A stretch of DNA of 64,000 bases from Tubulanus polymorphus (Eukaryota > Nemertea > Palaeonemertea > Tubulaniformes > Tubulanidae). The stretch covers positions 10,146,501 through 10,210,500 of the forward strand of contig NC_134031.1 in NCBI RefSeq assembly GCF_964204645.1, read 5' to 3'. Positions 38,401 to 48,107 of the stretch are shown here, one piece after another. The notes beneath the pieces were generated by a model. That model did no database searches. It saw only the letters and a list, made by a program, of their open reading frames with translations, and had not been told where the DNA came from. The first letter of the stretch is position 1; the number at the start of each line of letters is the position of its first letter. The position numbers were made by a program, and so were the translations under genes.

Positions 38401-40497
38401 ACTGTAGATGATAGTTATTTAAGTGAATACCAGAAGAAAATAAAACCGAAAGATCATGTTTTTACAGAAAAATTAATACTTACTCAAAATAATAAATAAA
38501 ATTATATTGTTCATTATAGAATGTTAAAATTTTATCTAAAACAAGGAATGAAATTAAAGAAAGTACATAGATATATTGAATTTAATCAATCGAAGTGGTT
38601 AGAAAAATATATAGATTTCAATACTCAACAGAGAACCATATCAAAAACAGATTTTGAAAAAGATTTTTTCAAATTGATGAACAATAGTTTTTATGGAAAA
38701 ACATGTGAAAATATTAGAAATAGAAATGATATTGAATTAGTAAATAATTCTGAAAGATTAAGACATTTACAATCAAGTCCTAGACATTTAGGAAATAAAA
38801 GGTTTGAAGATTATTTAACCGCGGTAAAATTAAAAAGAACGTCCATGAAATTTAATAAACCAATATTTATAGGTTCAACTGTTTTAGAAATTTCAAAATT
38901 ATTGATGTATGAATTCTATTATAATGTATTACAACCTCATTTTGGAGAAAAACATATAGAAATCTTATATTTTGATTCTGTAACAGCTGATACTCCAATA
39001 TTATTAAAATATAATAATCAAATATTAATTAGAAGAATTTCAGAAATAATTTCTTATCAAAATAAATCTTATATTTCGTATGGTGAAAAAGAACTAATAC
39101 AAATAAATGGATTAATGGATGTTTGGACAAAAAATGGATGGGCGAAATTAAAGAATATAATTAGACATAAAACGAATAAGAAAATCTATAGAGTTAGAAC
39201 TAAATTAGGATTTGTTGATGTTACTGAAGATCATAGTTTAATTAAACAAAATGGTGATGAAATAAAACCAACTGATATAAAAATTGGAGATGAATTATTA
39301 CACAACAGATTTTACCCAAGAATGAATCATATGTCATTTGATGAAATAATTGATAATATTTATAATATAGAACCCGAAACATTAGAAGAAAAAGAATATT
39401 TTATCAAAGGATTTTTCATGGGCGATGGTTCAGCAGGTGTGTATAATTATGTTAATCGCACTCAATATCGTTGGTATTTATGCAATCAAGACTTAAAATT
39501 ATTAGAAAGAATTAAGAAATTCTGTGAAGAAGTTTATCCAAATAAAACATTTAGAATCATGGATCATATGAAATCATCCGCGGTTTATAGAATATTTGTA
39601 AATAATCCTAAAGATTTTGCCTCAAAATATGATGATGAATTCTATATTCATGCAATAGTGAAAAGTAATACTTCAACTAAAGAAAAGATAGTTCCAGATT
39701 ATGTATTAAATGCAAAAAATAATTTAAGAAAATGGTTCTTCATTGGATTCTATGCAGCAGATGGTTCAAAAAGTTTCCAAAACCGCAAAACAATATCCTT
39801 TGCTCAAAAAGGAAAAGTTGCTATATCAGGATTGAATATATTATGTAGTTCATTAGGATTTAATATGAATATAGAATTAATTAAATCTAAACAAAATTGT
39901 TTTAATTTAAGGCATGTAGAAAAAGAATTAACAGAAGAAGTTAAAGATTTATTTGAAATATATAACCCAACTGACTATGTTTATGATTTATCAACAGATG
40001 ATGGAACATTCAATTCTGGGTTCCCATTAATCCAAAAAAATACCGACAGTTACATACTAAAAATCAAGACAAATGATATAACAAAAGACTTAAAAACATT
40101 AAAACATTATTTTGATTTTAGCAATTATCCCAAAGATCATGAACTATTTAGCAATGATAATAAAAAGATTCCTGGTAAGTTTAAAGATGAATTAGGAGGT
40201 GATGAAATGATTGAATTTGTTGGGATAAGAAGTAAAATGTATAGTTACAGAACAAAAGATCATGAAGCTAAAAAGTTAAAAGGAATAACAAAACATGTGG
40301 TTGATAAACATATAGAATTTCAAGATTATATAAAGTGTTTATATAACTCAATTGTAATGAAACATAAAATGAATTGTTTAAGATCAGAAGATCATGAGAT
40401 GTACATTAATGAAGTTGAAAAAACTAGTTTAAATCCATTTGATGATAAAAGGCATATTTTAGATGATGGTATAAAAACATTACCTTATGGCCATTAA
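35430..40497 (+). pseudogene. polB: Family B DNA polymerase (protein-primed type) with intein, two breaks
   Basis: It replicates the element from its ends. The N-terminus has C2H2-like fingers (YYCQYCKKYIDTS; IKCEVCNEF; LCRKCLSKF). Exonuclease motifs: I YGDFES at ~36.92 kb, II HNLSGYDTHLF at ~37.43 kb, III YLKSDVMILAD at ~37.91 kb. Between I and II lies an endonuclease VII-like CYCEKRF...DHDHL...HEDCNL patch. Polymerase motifs: A DANNLYG at ~38.18 kb, B MNNSFYGKT at ~38.68 kb, C YFD...TDSY, which is split by an intein (38977-40041). Breaks: a single-base frameshift at about 37135-37155 and an in-frame TAA at 38497-38499. Both sit inside conserved sequence, so they look like decay, not recoding. 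The gene converges on the minus-strand VLTF3-like gene, with its stop codon at 40495-40497. Confidence 0.95.
38977..40041 (+). other. Intein with LAGLIDADG homing endonuclease in PolB motif C (pol-c site)
   Basis: A 355-residue in-frame insert splits motif C exactly between YFD and TDSY, the site known as pol-c in archaeal PolB inteins. It starts SVTADTPILL (Ser as first splicing residue, block A). It has block B VDVTEDHSL (~39.22 kb), two DOD endonuclease motifs (FIKGFFMGDGSAG at ~39.40 kb and WFFIGFYAADGSK at ~39.74 kb), and block F YVYDLSTDDGTFNSG. It ends PLIQKN before Thr+1. The usual penultimate His is Lys here, which may slow C-terminal cleavage. The endonuclease would cut intein-free polB genes and drive homing. 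The intein frame itself is intact although its host gene is broken. Confidence 0.93.
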
Positions 40498-41795
40498 AAC
40501 ATAAAATCAATATCATCAAACTCGAAATTATTATTGGCTTCTTCATTTTCATTTAATTGTTCAGGTTCTTCTTCCATTCCATTTTTCTCATTTAAATAAA
40601 GTTCTATCTTGTTCCACATTTCATCTCGCTCTCTTTGTTTCTTTTTGTTTGTTAATTCATCAAATGGAATTATAATATCTAGGTTTAAATAATTTACAAT
40701 CTTATTTAAAAAGAATTCATAATTTATTGAATCTGTTATTCTATTTTCCAAATGATACATTAATATTTGTTTGAATATTTTTTTTATATTTTTCATATCT
40801 TCTTCTGTTAATTTAGGTTTTTCATAATAATCGTTAAATAATAAATATAAATACATTTTCTTTTGTTTTGTGTTAAATGTTGATGGAATAATTGTTTTTA
40901 TAATATCTTTTTTAGTTATTTCACCATTTTCATTTTCTATTATTTTCATTTTTTCAAGCCATTGCATATATTCTGGTGTATGATCTTCCATGGAAAATAT
41001 TTTAAAAATTTCATCAAGATAATTTAATTTTGGATCTATGAGAAAATCTCTAGTTTTTTCTTCACCCAATAAATTCTTTTGCCATCCACATTCATTACAA
41101 AATATCACAGGACCTTCTTGTCTTAAGTACTCATAAATACATTGTGGGCATTTTTTTCTATCATAGCTTGGTAATAGATCTTCATTAAGCTCTTGGTATT
41201 TTCTTACGTTTTCTTTATGTTTTATTGTTCTATTATGTAGATTTGAATTACTTGTTGTAATAATCAATTTACAATATTTACAATAATATGTTTTTCTTGT
41301 TAATTCATTATATTGTTTTTCTAACTTTTCAACTGTTTCTTCATTATCTGGTAACGTTTTCTCATATTTTATTTTTTCTAATAAATTATTTTTTCTTTCA
41401 TTGAATTCAGTTTCAAATTTATTAGAAATTTTATCTATATGTACTTTACGAAATTGATGATTCTCCCAATCTTCTATATTTTCAGGGTTATATTTTATTC
41501 GACAAGGCTCACAGAAATGATCTTTTATATTATCCTTATCATAGAATAAGAAAGGTCTTTTCCAAATAACTTCAGGTTCAACTTCAGCAGAATTACTATC
41601 AACATTAGCCGTTGCGCCATTAATTCTACACTTCTCTGAATGTTTTTTAACATAATTTCTTGAGAATAATTTATTACATTTTGGGCAGTTTATTTTAGGG
41701 GGTTTATAATTTTCATCATGTTTTTTCATATGTCGAGCCATATTACTTTTTCTTAGAAGTTCACCACAAATTTCGCATGCTATCTTCTCATCCAT
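40494..41795 (-). CDS. Putative VLTF3-like late transcription factor, zinc-finger protein
   Basis: 433 codons, intact, starting in TTAATAAATG on the minus strand. The N-terminus has two C2H2 fingers (CEICGELLRKSNMARHMKKH; CPKCNKLFSRNYVKKH) and a third CxxC set (YYCKYCKLI). A Cys4 knuckle (KKCPQC...VIFCNECGW) follows near residues 215-240, then a helical C-terminal domain ending NYEFFLNKIVNYLNLDIIIP and RERDEMWNKI. A Cys4 knuckle plus an N-Y-x-F...L-x-L...P...K-x-R-E-x-D-x-x-W-x-K-I tail is the pattern I associate with the poxvirus late factor VLTF3 family of giant viruses and Polinton relatives. That assignment is inferred from motif pattern only. It is acidic at the C-terminus. It fits the TAAATG late-type promoters of the neighbouring genes. 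Confidence 0.55.
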   Translation of the reverse strand: MDEKIACEICGELLRKSNMARHMKKHDENYKPPKINCPKCNKLFSRNYVKKHSEKCRINGATANVDSNSAEVEPEVIWKRPFLFYDKDNIKDHFCEPCRIKYNPENIEDWENHQFRKVHIDKISNKFETEFNERKNNLLEKIKYEKTLPDNEETVEKLEKQYNELTRKTYYCKYCKLIITTSNSNLHNRTIKHKENVRKYQELNEDLLPSYDRKKCPQCIYEYLRQEGPVIFCNECGWQKNLLGEEKTRDFLIDPKLNYLDEIFKIFSMEDHTPEYMQWLEKMKIIENENGEITKKDIIKTIIPSTFNTKQKKMYLYLLFNDYYEKPKLTEEDMKNIKKIFKQILMYHLENRITDSINYEFFLNKIVNYLNLDIIIPFDELTNKKKQRERDEMWNKIELYLNEKNGMEEEPEQLNENEEANNNFEFDDIDFMF

Positions 41796-41863
41796 TTATT
41801 AAGAAAAAATTTTATTAAAATTAATTTTTAGTGATGAGCGGTAATTTTTTTATGTTATAAATA

Positions 41864-42549
41864 ATGGTAGAATTAAAAGAATACAGAATATTTGTTGATT
41901 CTAGAAAACTTACAAATTATAAATCACATTATTTACTAATACAATTAGATAGAGAATTTAAGAATTGTGTTGATTTAAAATTAGTTAATATAAGTTTATG
42001 TAACTCATTTTATAATATAACGGCTAAAACTTTTGAACATAGAGACTTTTTAATTCATATTGGAAATAAAAATAAATGGTTTCATCTATTTTTAAAACCA
42101 GGATTATATAATTTAGAAACATTAGCCCAAGAAATTAATCGGAAAGCACGACTAAAACTTGAAAGTGAAGATAATTTTTCAATTAGATTTATAAAAAGTT
42201 AGGAATGTTAGGAATTAAACCGCGTATTGTTACTGGAAACGTAGAAGGTAGCTCAAATATAATACCTTACACACATTTCTATATTTATTGTAATTTAATT
42301 GACCCAACAAAAACATTTGAAGCAACTAAAGATACAATTTGTAATTCTGGTTTATTAAATATTTTACCATTGAAGAATGTTAAACAATTTGGAACGCAAA
42401 TAAATTATAATTTAGCTGAATGTGATTTTAAACCTTGTATTCCACATTTCAATAATTTTAAATTAGAAATAAGAAATCACAATGGTTATTTAATTGATTT
42501 GAATAACTTTCCTGTAATTTATGAATTAGTTATAAGATGTAAAGAGTAA
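41864..42549 (+). pseudogene. Penton-like minor capsid protein (single jelly roll), frameshifted
   Basis: Two overlapping frames (41864-42202 and 42205-42549) form one ~228-codon gene broken by an indel near 42200. The first half has KEYRIFVDSRK, then KSHYLLIQLDREFKNCVDLK and LKPGLYNLETLAQEINRKA. The second half has THFYIYCNLIDP, NSGLLNILPLKNV and a closing FPVIYELVIRCKE strand. These beta-rich signatures are those of Polinton minor capsid/penton proteins that close the icosahedral vertices. It starts TAAATAATGG, a variant of the usual context. It is followed by a 16-bp gap to the next gene. Confidence 0.7.
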
Positions 42550-42565
42550 TTTTTCACCTATATAA

Positions 42566-42922
42566 ATGAATATAACGGTTGGACCGAGTATATGTTTTGG
42601 ATTTGATTTTAAACGTGAGAAAGAAATGAAATTTAACATTAATGATGTAATAACACATATCAAAAATATTGCATTTTCTAATGAAACAACATTTGAGTAT
42701 GAAACAACAATAGATAAAGAAACTTTAAATGTAGAAAAGATTACTAATTTAATTAGAGAATCTTTAAGATTTTATGAATTAGATGAAGATTTTATCATCG
42801 ATGATATTAAAAACATATTATCCAAAATATATGATAATCATAAAACTAGTAATAAAATAAATGTTGAATTAATCATAAATAAGTTAACTAAATATTTTGA
42901 AGATAGTAATTTTTTTGATTAA
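42566..42922 (+). CDS. Hypothetical element A protein, 118 aa
   Basis: It starts TATATAAATG after a T-rich tract that overlaps the previous stop codon. Acidic and helical (LNVEKITNLIRESLRFYELD), ending NKLTKYFEDSNFFD. No membrane segment and no recognised family. Tightly packed in the structural-gene cluster. Confidence 0.7.
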   Translation: MNITVGPSICFGFDFKREKEMKFNINDVITHIKNIAFSNETTFEYETTIDKETLNVEKITNLIRESLRFYELDEDFIIDDIKNILSKIYDNHKTSNKINVELIINKLTKYFEDSNFFD

Positions 42923-42925
42923 TAA

Positions 42926-43156
42926 ATGAGTGATAATAAGTGGATAATAACTGGATTATATAATGGCGCATTACTATCAGTTGGAACGGTTGGTTATTCA
43001 ATGGTATTAAAAAAAGTATTCAAAATGGGAAGTGTTAATGTTGATAGATTTGATATAAATGATATTTTAAAGTTAACATTAGCAGTTACTTTATCTAATT
43101 TAACAATTGATTATTTGGAAAAACAAAAAATATATTCCTCCCATATCAATGCATAA
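42926..43156 (+). CDS. Small membrane protein, 76 aa
   Basis: It starts TTAATAAATGAG, three bases after the previous stop. A hydrophobic stretch (IITGLYNGALLSVGTVGYSM) and a second moderately hydrophobic helix (LKLTLAVTLSNLTIDYL) suggest one or two membrane helices. The family is not recognised. The end overlaps the next start (ATG at 43149). Confidence 0.7.
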   Translation: MSDNKWIITGLYNGALLSVGTVGYSMVLKKVFKMGSVNVDRFDINDILKLTLAVTLSNLTIDYLEKQKIYSSHINA

Positions 43157-43490
43157 TAAAAATAGTTCATTAGGAGAACAAAGAAGACATAACTTAGCGT
43201 TAGAGAAATACAATAAAGCTGCAGAAGAATATAGAGAAAAGAGACAAAACTATATGGATTACATCAATAAAGAATTATATGATCAGAAGATTTCACATAG
43301 AGATTTTCAATCAGTTGATGATGCAATGAGTTTATATAACGCAGTAACAAATAAAGAAAAATTACATCTATACAAACCTAAATTATCAGATTATTATACC
43401 CCAAGTAAAGAACAACAGAAATATGAAATAATATGGATTTTAGGTGGAACAGTTATTGTTATATTTGTTGCTTATAAATTTACTAATTAG
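43149..43490 (+). CDS. Tail-anchored protein, ~113 aa
   Basis: I choose ATG 43149 (MHNKNSSLGEQRR), which overlaps the end of the upstream gene, over ATG 43107, which would lie deep inside it. A charged helical body (ALEKYNKAAEEYREKRQNYM) and a C-terminal membrane anchor (IIWILGGTVIVIFVAYKF). Similar one-helix proteins are common in Polinton structural clusters. Function unknown. Confidence 0.7.
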   Translation: MHNKNSSLGEQRRHNLALEKYNKAAEEYREKRQNYMDYINKELYDQKISHRDFQSVDDAMSLYNAVTNKEKLHLYKPKLSDYYTPSKEQQKYEIIWILGGTVIVIFVAYKFTN

Positions 43491-43509
43491 TAATTTTTAT
43501 TCTAAATAA

Positions 43510-43944
43510 ATGGAAGATAAAGTTGATAGTATTGATATTATTCCTCATGATATAAATAAAACTAAATTAAAAACATATTTAGAAAAACAAATATTAGAAT
43601 TTGAAAGTGACTTAAAGATAAAAAAGAAAAAATATTTAAAAAGTAAAATTATATATTATTTGATTATAAGTGGTTCGGTTACATTTAGTTCTGTAATAAC
43701 ATTTCTAGCAATATTCAGCCCATTAACACCTTTAGCTATATCAATTGGTGTATTAGGATTAAGTTCAAGTGTTTTAACTGGTATAAGTTCAAAATTAAAT
43801 ATAAAAAGTAATAAAGAAAAAATAAAATCTAATATAAAAGAAATTAATAAATTAAAGAACACACTAGATTATATAATAAGTTTAAATGGCCATATAACAG
43901 TTGAAGAACAAGATAAATTATTAAAAGAATTAATAAATTATTAA
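43510..43944 (+). CDS. Two-helix membrane protein, 144 aa
   Basis: It starts CTAAATAAATG after TAATTTTTA. A central hydrophobic hairpin (YYLIISGSVTFSSVITFLAI then LAISIGVLGLSSSVLTGIS) is flanked by Lys-rich coiled segments (KKKKYLKSK; NKEKIKSNIKEINKLKN). The topology recalls SLATT-like two-helix proteins, but I claim no family. Possibly a virion or host-membrane protein. Confidence 0.75.
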   Translation: MEDKVDSIDIIPHDINKTKLKTYLEKQILEFESDLKIKKKKYLKSKIIYYLIISGSVTFSSVITFLAIFSPLTPLAISIGVLGLSSSVLTGISSKLNIKSNKEKIKSNIKEINKLKNTLDYIISLNGHITVEEQDKLLKELINY

Positions 43945-43960
43945 TTTTTTAATTATATAA

Positions 43961-45160
43961 ATGGTAGATAGTTTTCTAAAAGCTTTCCGATATAATAAAT
44001 CAATTAAATATAATATTCCAGCAATAGATTTTAATAAAGAAATTACATTTAGAAATGAAGTTTTAGATTCATTAACTAATTTAGAAATTTATGTTACTGA
44101 AACTAATAATTTTAATGCAAAGATGGAAAATATATTTCATGTATATTTAATTAATTTTAAAAAATTGAAAGATGAAAAACAATGGTTATTAAAATCTAAT
44201 ATGAAGTATTGGCAGAATCAATTAAATTTTGCTGTTTATTGTGCAACAACAGGATGTGGAATTAGTTGGAATGATCATTTGAATAATTCTAAATATAAAT
44301 TAATTCAAAGTTTATTTAGATTTCATACATACTTTCAAATCAGAATAATATTAAATGAATTAGAGTGCGCTTTACCAGGATCTAGGTATTTCAAAGAATT
44401 AGATAATAATATTAATTTATCTAAGTTTTATAAGATTTGCAATGAATTTAATATAGATATAAATAATTCTGATTTTAGAACAAAAATTGGAACAATAAGA
44501 TCACTTCCATGCCCTAGAAAGATTGCAGAATATTGTGCACTTCCCATACCATCTAATAGTTTTTATAATATCTATAATAAAAAATTAGGTTATGGTAAAA
44601 TAGAAACAAAGGATTTAGAAACATTAAATTTCAATAAATTACCAAAATTTTATGATAATTTAAAACAAGAAAACAATAATGGTTGGGTTTATTTCATTTT
44701 AGAAAATAGTGAAGGTTTTACTAAATCAGGTATAGAAAGAATAAATCAATCTATTAGAACTTATTTAATTTGTATTTTAGGTGCGCAAGTTGAAACAAGA
44801 TCACCGATAATTGGAAATTTGAATACATCATTCGATACACAAAAACAATTTAAAGTATTATTTGAAGATTCCATACATGATGATAAAAATAGATCGATTC
44901 CAGAAAACATTATAAGATATCAAAATTATTTAGATAAATCTCATGTAAGACTTAATTATTGTATAGGCCCTAATCTATTAATTATTTCTAATGATTTAGT
45001 ATTAAAGATGGGAAATATAATTGGTTATAATAATCTAATTAAAACTGCAACAATAAATAATTCATTTGGATTGAATGATATAAATAAAAAGATTATTACT
45101 GCTCCAAAATTAATGGAAGGTGAAAAAAATAAAAAAACATATTCAATCAACAGAAACTAA
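43961..45160 (+). CDS. Conserved Polinton-cluster protein, 399 aa, function unknown
   Basis: It starts ATTATATAAATGG. Intact. No membrane helix. Recognisable phrases include WQNQLNFAVYCATTGCGISW and LFRFHTYFQIRIILNELECA, a Cys- and aromatic-rich block I associate with a conserved protein of animal Polinton-type elements. Its position between small membrane genes and the capsid gene suggests a virion role, for example a minor structural protein. This is inference. Confidence 0.75.
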   Translation: MVDSFLKAFRYNKSIKYNIPAIDFNKEITFRNEVLDSLTNLEIYVTETNNFNAKMENIFHVYLINFKKLKDEKQWLLKSNMKYWQNQLNFAVYCATTGCGISWNDHLNNSKYKLIQSLFRFHTYFQIRIILNELECALPGSRYFKELDNNINLSKFYKICNEFNIDINNSDFRTKIGTIRSLPCPRKIAEYCALPIPSNSFYNIYNKKLGYGKIETKDLETLNFNKLPKFYDNLKQENNNGWVYFILENSEGFTKSGIERINQSIRTYLICILGAQVETRSPIIGNLNTSFDTQKQFKVLFEDSIHDDKNRSIPENIIRYQNYLDKSHVRLNYCIGPNLLIISNDLVLKMGNIIGYNNLIKTATINNSFGLNDINKKIITAPKLMEGEKNKKTYSINRN

Positions 45161-45350
45161 AACTAATAATATTAAATTAAATAATGATTCTAAAATAAAA
45201 GATTACAATACATCAGAAGATATAAAAACTGATAAAATTCAACATGATATAATTAAACTAAATGATGATAATAAATCCCATGAAAATACTAAATTAGCTA
45301 TAACTTGTATAGGAATTGTTATAGGAGGAATATTATATTTTAAATTTTAA
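45120..45350 (+). CDS. Tail-anchored small protein, 76 aa
   Basis: The start overlaps the end of the 399-aa gene in another frame (ATG 45120). A Lys/Asp/Asn-rich polar body is followed by a C-terminal membrane anchor (TKLAITCIGIVIGGILYFKF). Same design as the ~113-aa protein at 43149-43490. The ATG is not in a TAAATG context, so translation may depend on the upstream mRNA. Confidence 0.6.
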   Translation: MKKIKKHIQSTETKTNNIKLNNDSKIKDYNTSEDIKTDKIQHDIIKLNDDNKSHENTKLAITCIGIVIGGILYFKF

Positions 45351-45366
45351 TTTTTTTATTATATAA

Positions 45367-46809
45367 ATGGATGTAGAAGGTGGAGAAGATATTGGAATGG
45401 ATCCTTTTGATGAACCTAACATAACTGATGAACAACCACCTGATTTTGATGAAACAAGTTTTAATGATGGTAATGAATCAGAATATAACAATAATTTAAA
45501 TATGCCTGATTATATTAAAAATGCTGAATCACAATTAAATCCTGAAAATTTAGACCCAGATTTAGTAAAACAAGATTTAGATAATATAAAAAAAATACCT
45601 AAATTAGAAGATTTAATTGAAAAATCTAATTTTAACATAAATGATGAAGACGTTGGACTTTTAGCAGATCAATTAAAATTTTTAGATAATGGTAAATGTT
45701 ATTATCGTTTGAAAGGTGATTATTATATTGATATCACTTATAAAAATAATAAAAATAAAATATTATCAGAATCAACTTTAGAAAAATTAAAACCAGATAG
45801 AATTAAAATAATAAGTAATAGTAATGAAATAACTGATGTTACACAAAAAGAAATAGATGATAATATAGATGTATTTAAACAAAGAATTAATGAATTATTT
45901 GAAATAATCAAAAAGAAATCAGAAACAGAAACAACTTCTGAACAGAATATAACTTCCAAAAATAGTAAACTTAAATCAAATAAAGTTCCAATTGAAAAAC
46001 TTTTACCGAATGGATTACTTGATGCAACAGATCAAGAATTAGAAGATTTAGATATATTTTCTGATAAAGCAATTAGAGAAATTATTAGTATAAGACTTGC
46101 ATCTGATAAAATTGCACATAATAAAAGTATAAGAGATTTTAAAATTAGAACTTTAGAAAAAGAATTAACTGATAAAAATAAAGAAATAGAACAATTAAAG
46201 TCTGATTTAGATCATCAAGTAATTGATGAAATAGAATATAGGCAAAAAGAATTACGTTTAGAAAAAGAAAAAGATGATTTAGAATATAACATAGAATTAC
46301 AAATAGAAGAAATTAAATTATTGTTAAAATCATATGATTATAATATTAATAGATTAAAAGTTATTTTTAAAGATTTGTTGGTTAAACCAAATTCTGAAAT
46401 ATCATTAAAAGACAGGATGAAGTTATTATTTAAATTAGAAGGAATAACAATTCTCTCAATTCTAACAGCTGTAACTATGTTATTTACAACAATTGGTTTA
46501 GCTATATCAAATGCTTTAAAATCTACTCCTCCTACTCCCACTCCCAATAAACCAGATAAACCTCCAGGCAATAATTCTATACAAGATAAAGTTAAAGATG
46601 GTTTAAAGAAATTAGCAAAATATTTATGGGAACTATCTAAAAAATCTGCTGCAGCATTGCCAGGAGTTATTGCTTCAATTGTTGGTTTTATATTGAAATC
46701 TGCAGGAAACATTATTAACTTTGCTGCTGAACATATTATTTTATTTTTAATTACAGTTGTAAGTGCTATTATTTTTGGTTTAGTAAATATGATATCAAAA
46801 AATAAATAA
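45367..46809 (+). CDS. Large virion-type membrane protein with coiled coil, 480 aa
   Basis: It starts TTATATAAATGG after TTTAATTTTTTT. An acidic N-terminus (GGEDIGMDPFDEPN), then a long coiled coil (about residues 255-320: LEKELTDKNKEIEQLKSDLD), then a hydrophobic helix (ITILSILTAVTMLFTTIGLA). A Pro-rich linker (STPPTPTPNKPDKPPG) and two more hydrophobic helices (AALPGVIASIVGFILKSAGN; IILFLITVVSAIIFGLVNMI) follow. This architecture recurs next to the capsid gene in animal Polinton-type elements. A role in the particle or in membrane penetration is possible but unproven. Confidence 0.8.
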   Translation: MDVEGGEDIGMDPFDEPNITDEQPPDFDETSFNDGNESEYNNNLNMPDYIKNAESQLNPENLDPDLVKQDLDNIKKIPKLEDLIEKSNFNINDEDVGLLADQLKFLDNGKCYYRLKGDYYIDITYKNNKNKILSESTLEKLKPDRIKIISNSNEITDVTQKEIDDNIDVFKQRINELFEIIKKKSETETTSEQNITSKNSKLKSNKVPIEKLLPNGLLDATDQELEDLDIFSDKAIREIISIRLASDKIAHNKSIRDFKIRTLEKELTDKNKEIEQLKSDLDHQVIDEIEYRQKELRLEKEKDDLEYNIELQIEEIKLLLKSYDYNINRLKVIFKDLLVKPNSEISLKDRMKLLFKLEGITILSILTAVTMLFTTIGLAISNALKSTPPTPTPNKPDKPPGNNSIQDKVKDGLKKLAKYLWELSKKSAAALPGVIASIVGFILKSAGNIINFAAEHIILFLITVVSAIIFGLVNMISKNK

Positions 46810-46829
46810 TTAATTTTTTTGTTAAATAA

Positions 46830-48077
46830 ATGAGTGGGAGTTATATAAGTCCTTCGAAGAATCATAGAATATCTAATGCTATTAAAGCAGAAAGATCACA
46901 TCATATAATTACTCATAACCCTTCAAATATTAATCCCGATGAAACTTTATATGTTAGAATTCCTAGATTAACACAAAATACTTTTTATGTTCCAAATAGT
47001 ATTTATTTATCAGCTGATATAAAAGTAATCGGTAATAATAATAATTATGTTGTTGATAATGTTGGAAGATATTTGATTAAAAAATTAACAATAAAGATTG
47101 GTCCGGAAACAGTTTTCTCATTAGATGATTATAATTTATTTTCACATTATAAAGATTTATGGTTAACTAAAGAAAATAGAAATAATATGATATTTCAAGG
47201 AATTCAATCAGAAAACCAAAATAAATTAAGATCTGAAGCCAATAACGCAGTAGTAAATAATGGCGTAGATAATTTGATTAAAAAGATTTATGGAAGCAAA
47301 TATAAAATTCCATTAGACTTTGAATTGATAAATAATAATGCACCTTTATATAAATACGCAATTCAAGAAGATATTATATTTGAGATAACATTTGCTCCTG
47401 TAAATGAAATTGTATTATCTAGCGTTGTTAAAGATATGGGTTATAAATTATCGAATATATGTTTAGAATATAACACAGTAACTAATGAAAATATTGCTAG
47501 CACAATTCAAACTCAATACAATCAAGGATTTTCATTATTATATGATTATATTGATAAATTTAAAACTGTAACTATTAATGCAAATGATGAAATAATTAAT
47601 GAGAATATTAACTTTCCTAGAAGATCTATTAAAGGTATATTAATATTTTTTACTATTGCAACATATTCTAATGGTGCAATAAATGTTGATAATTATTATA
47701 ATCCTGAAATAACAAAAGTAGAAATAACTATCGAAGGAATAGCGAATAAAATATTTTGTCAAGGAATGAGAATGATTGATCAATGGCCAGAAATTAGAAA
47801 ACATTTTATGAATGAAAAAGTAAAATCATTTGAAAATTGTAATATTAATCAAATTGATTATTATACCGGTAATAAATATGCATTATGGTTAGATTTTAGA
47901 ACAACAGAAGATAATTCATTACATGGTTCTGGAAAAAAACTACAGAACACTAAAGATGGAATACAATTATTCATGACAAAGAATAAAGGAATCAATAATT
48001 TTAAAATGCACATTTATATTATATCTGACGCGCAATTAAATAATGTAAATTCACAATTAGATAGTATTCAATATTAG
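46830..48077 (+). CDS. Major capsid protein (double jelly-roll type), 415 aa
   Basis: It starts TTAAATAAATGAG after TTAATTTTTTT. Intact. The N-terminal half has THNPSNINPDETLYVRIPRL and a VGRYLIKKLTIKIGPETVFS strand pair. The C-terminal half has RRSIKGILIFF, IFCQGMRMIDQWPEIRKHFM, KYALWLDFRTTEDNSLHGSG and a closing FKMHIYIISDAQLN. Beta-rich with no catalytic motifs, of the length and position expected for the Polinton MCP that forms the pseudo-hexameric capsomers. Sequence from about residue 250 onward is repeated almost identically in element D (55508-56007). The call rests on pattern and gene order; a structure prediction would settle it. Confidence 0.8.
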   Translation: MSGSYISPSKNHRISNAIKAERSHHIITHNPSNINPDETLYVRIPRLTQNTFYVPNSIYLSADIKVIGNNNNYVVDNVGRYLIKKLTIKIGPETVFSLDDYNLFSHYKDLWLTKENRNNMIFQGIQSENQNKLRSEANNAVVNNGVDNLIKKIYGSKYKIPLDFELINNNAPLYKYAIQEDIIFEITFAPVNEIVLSSVVKDMGYKLSNICLEYNTVTNENIASTIQTQYNQGFSLLYDYIDKFKTVTINANDEIINENINFPRRSIKGILIFFTIATYSNGAINVDNYYNPEITKVEITIEGIANKIFCQGMRMIDQWPEIRKHFMNEKVKSFENCNINQIDYYTGNKYALWLDFRTTEDNSLHGSGKKLQNTKDGIQLFMTKNKGINNFKMHIYIISDAQLNNVNSQLDSIQY

Positions 48078-48107
48078 AAATATAAAGTTAAAATTAAGGA
48101 TATATAA

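Noticed and set aside
37129-38520. Programmed frameshift or readthrough in PolB
   Set aside because: No slippery heptamer or structured signal seen at about 37.14 kb, and both breaks fall inside conserved blocks; similar single lesions hit other genes of the block.
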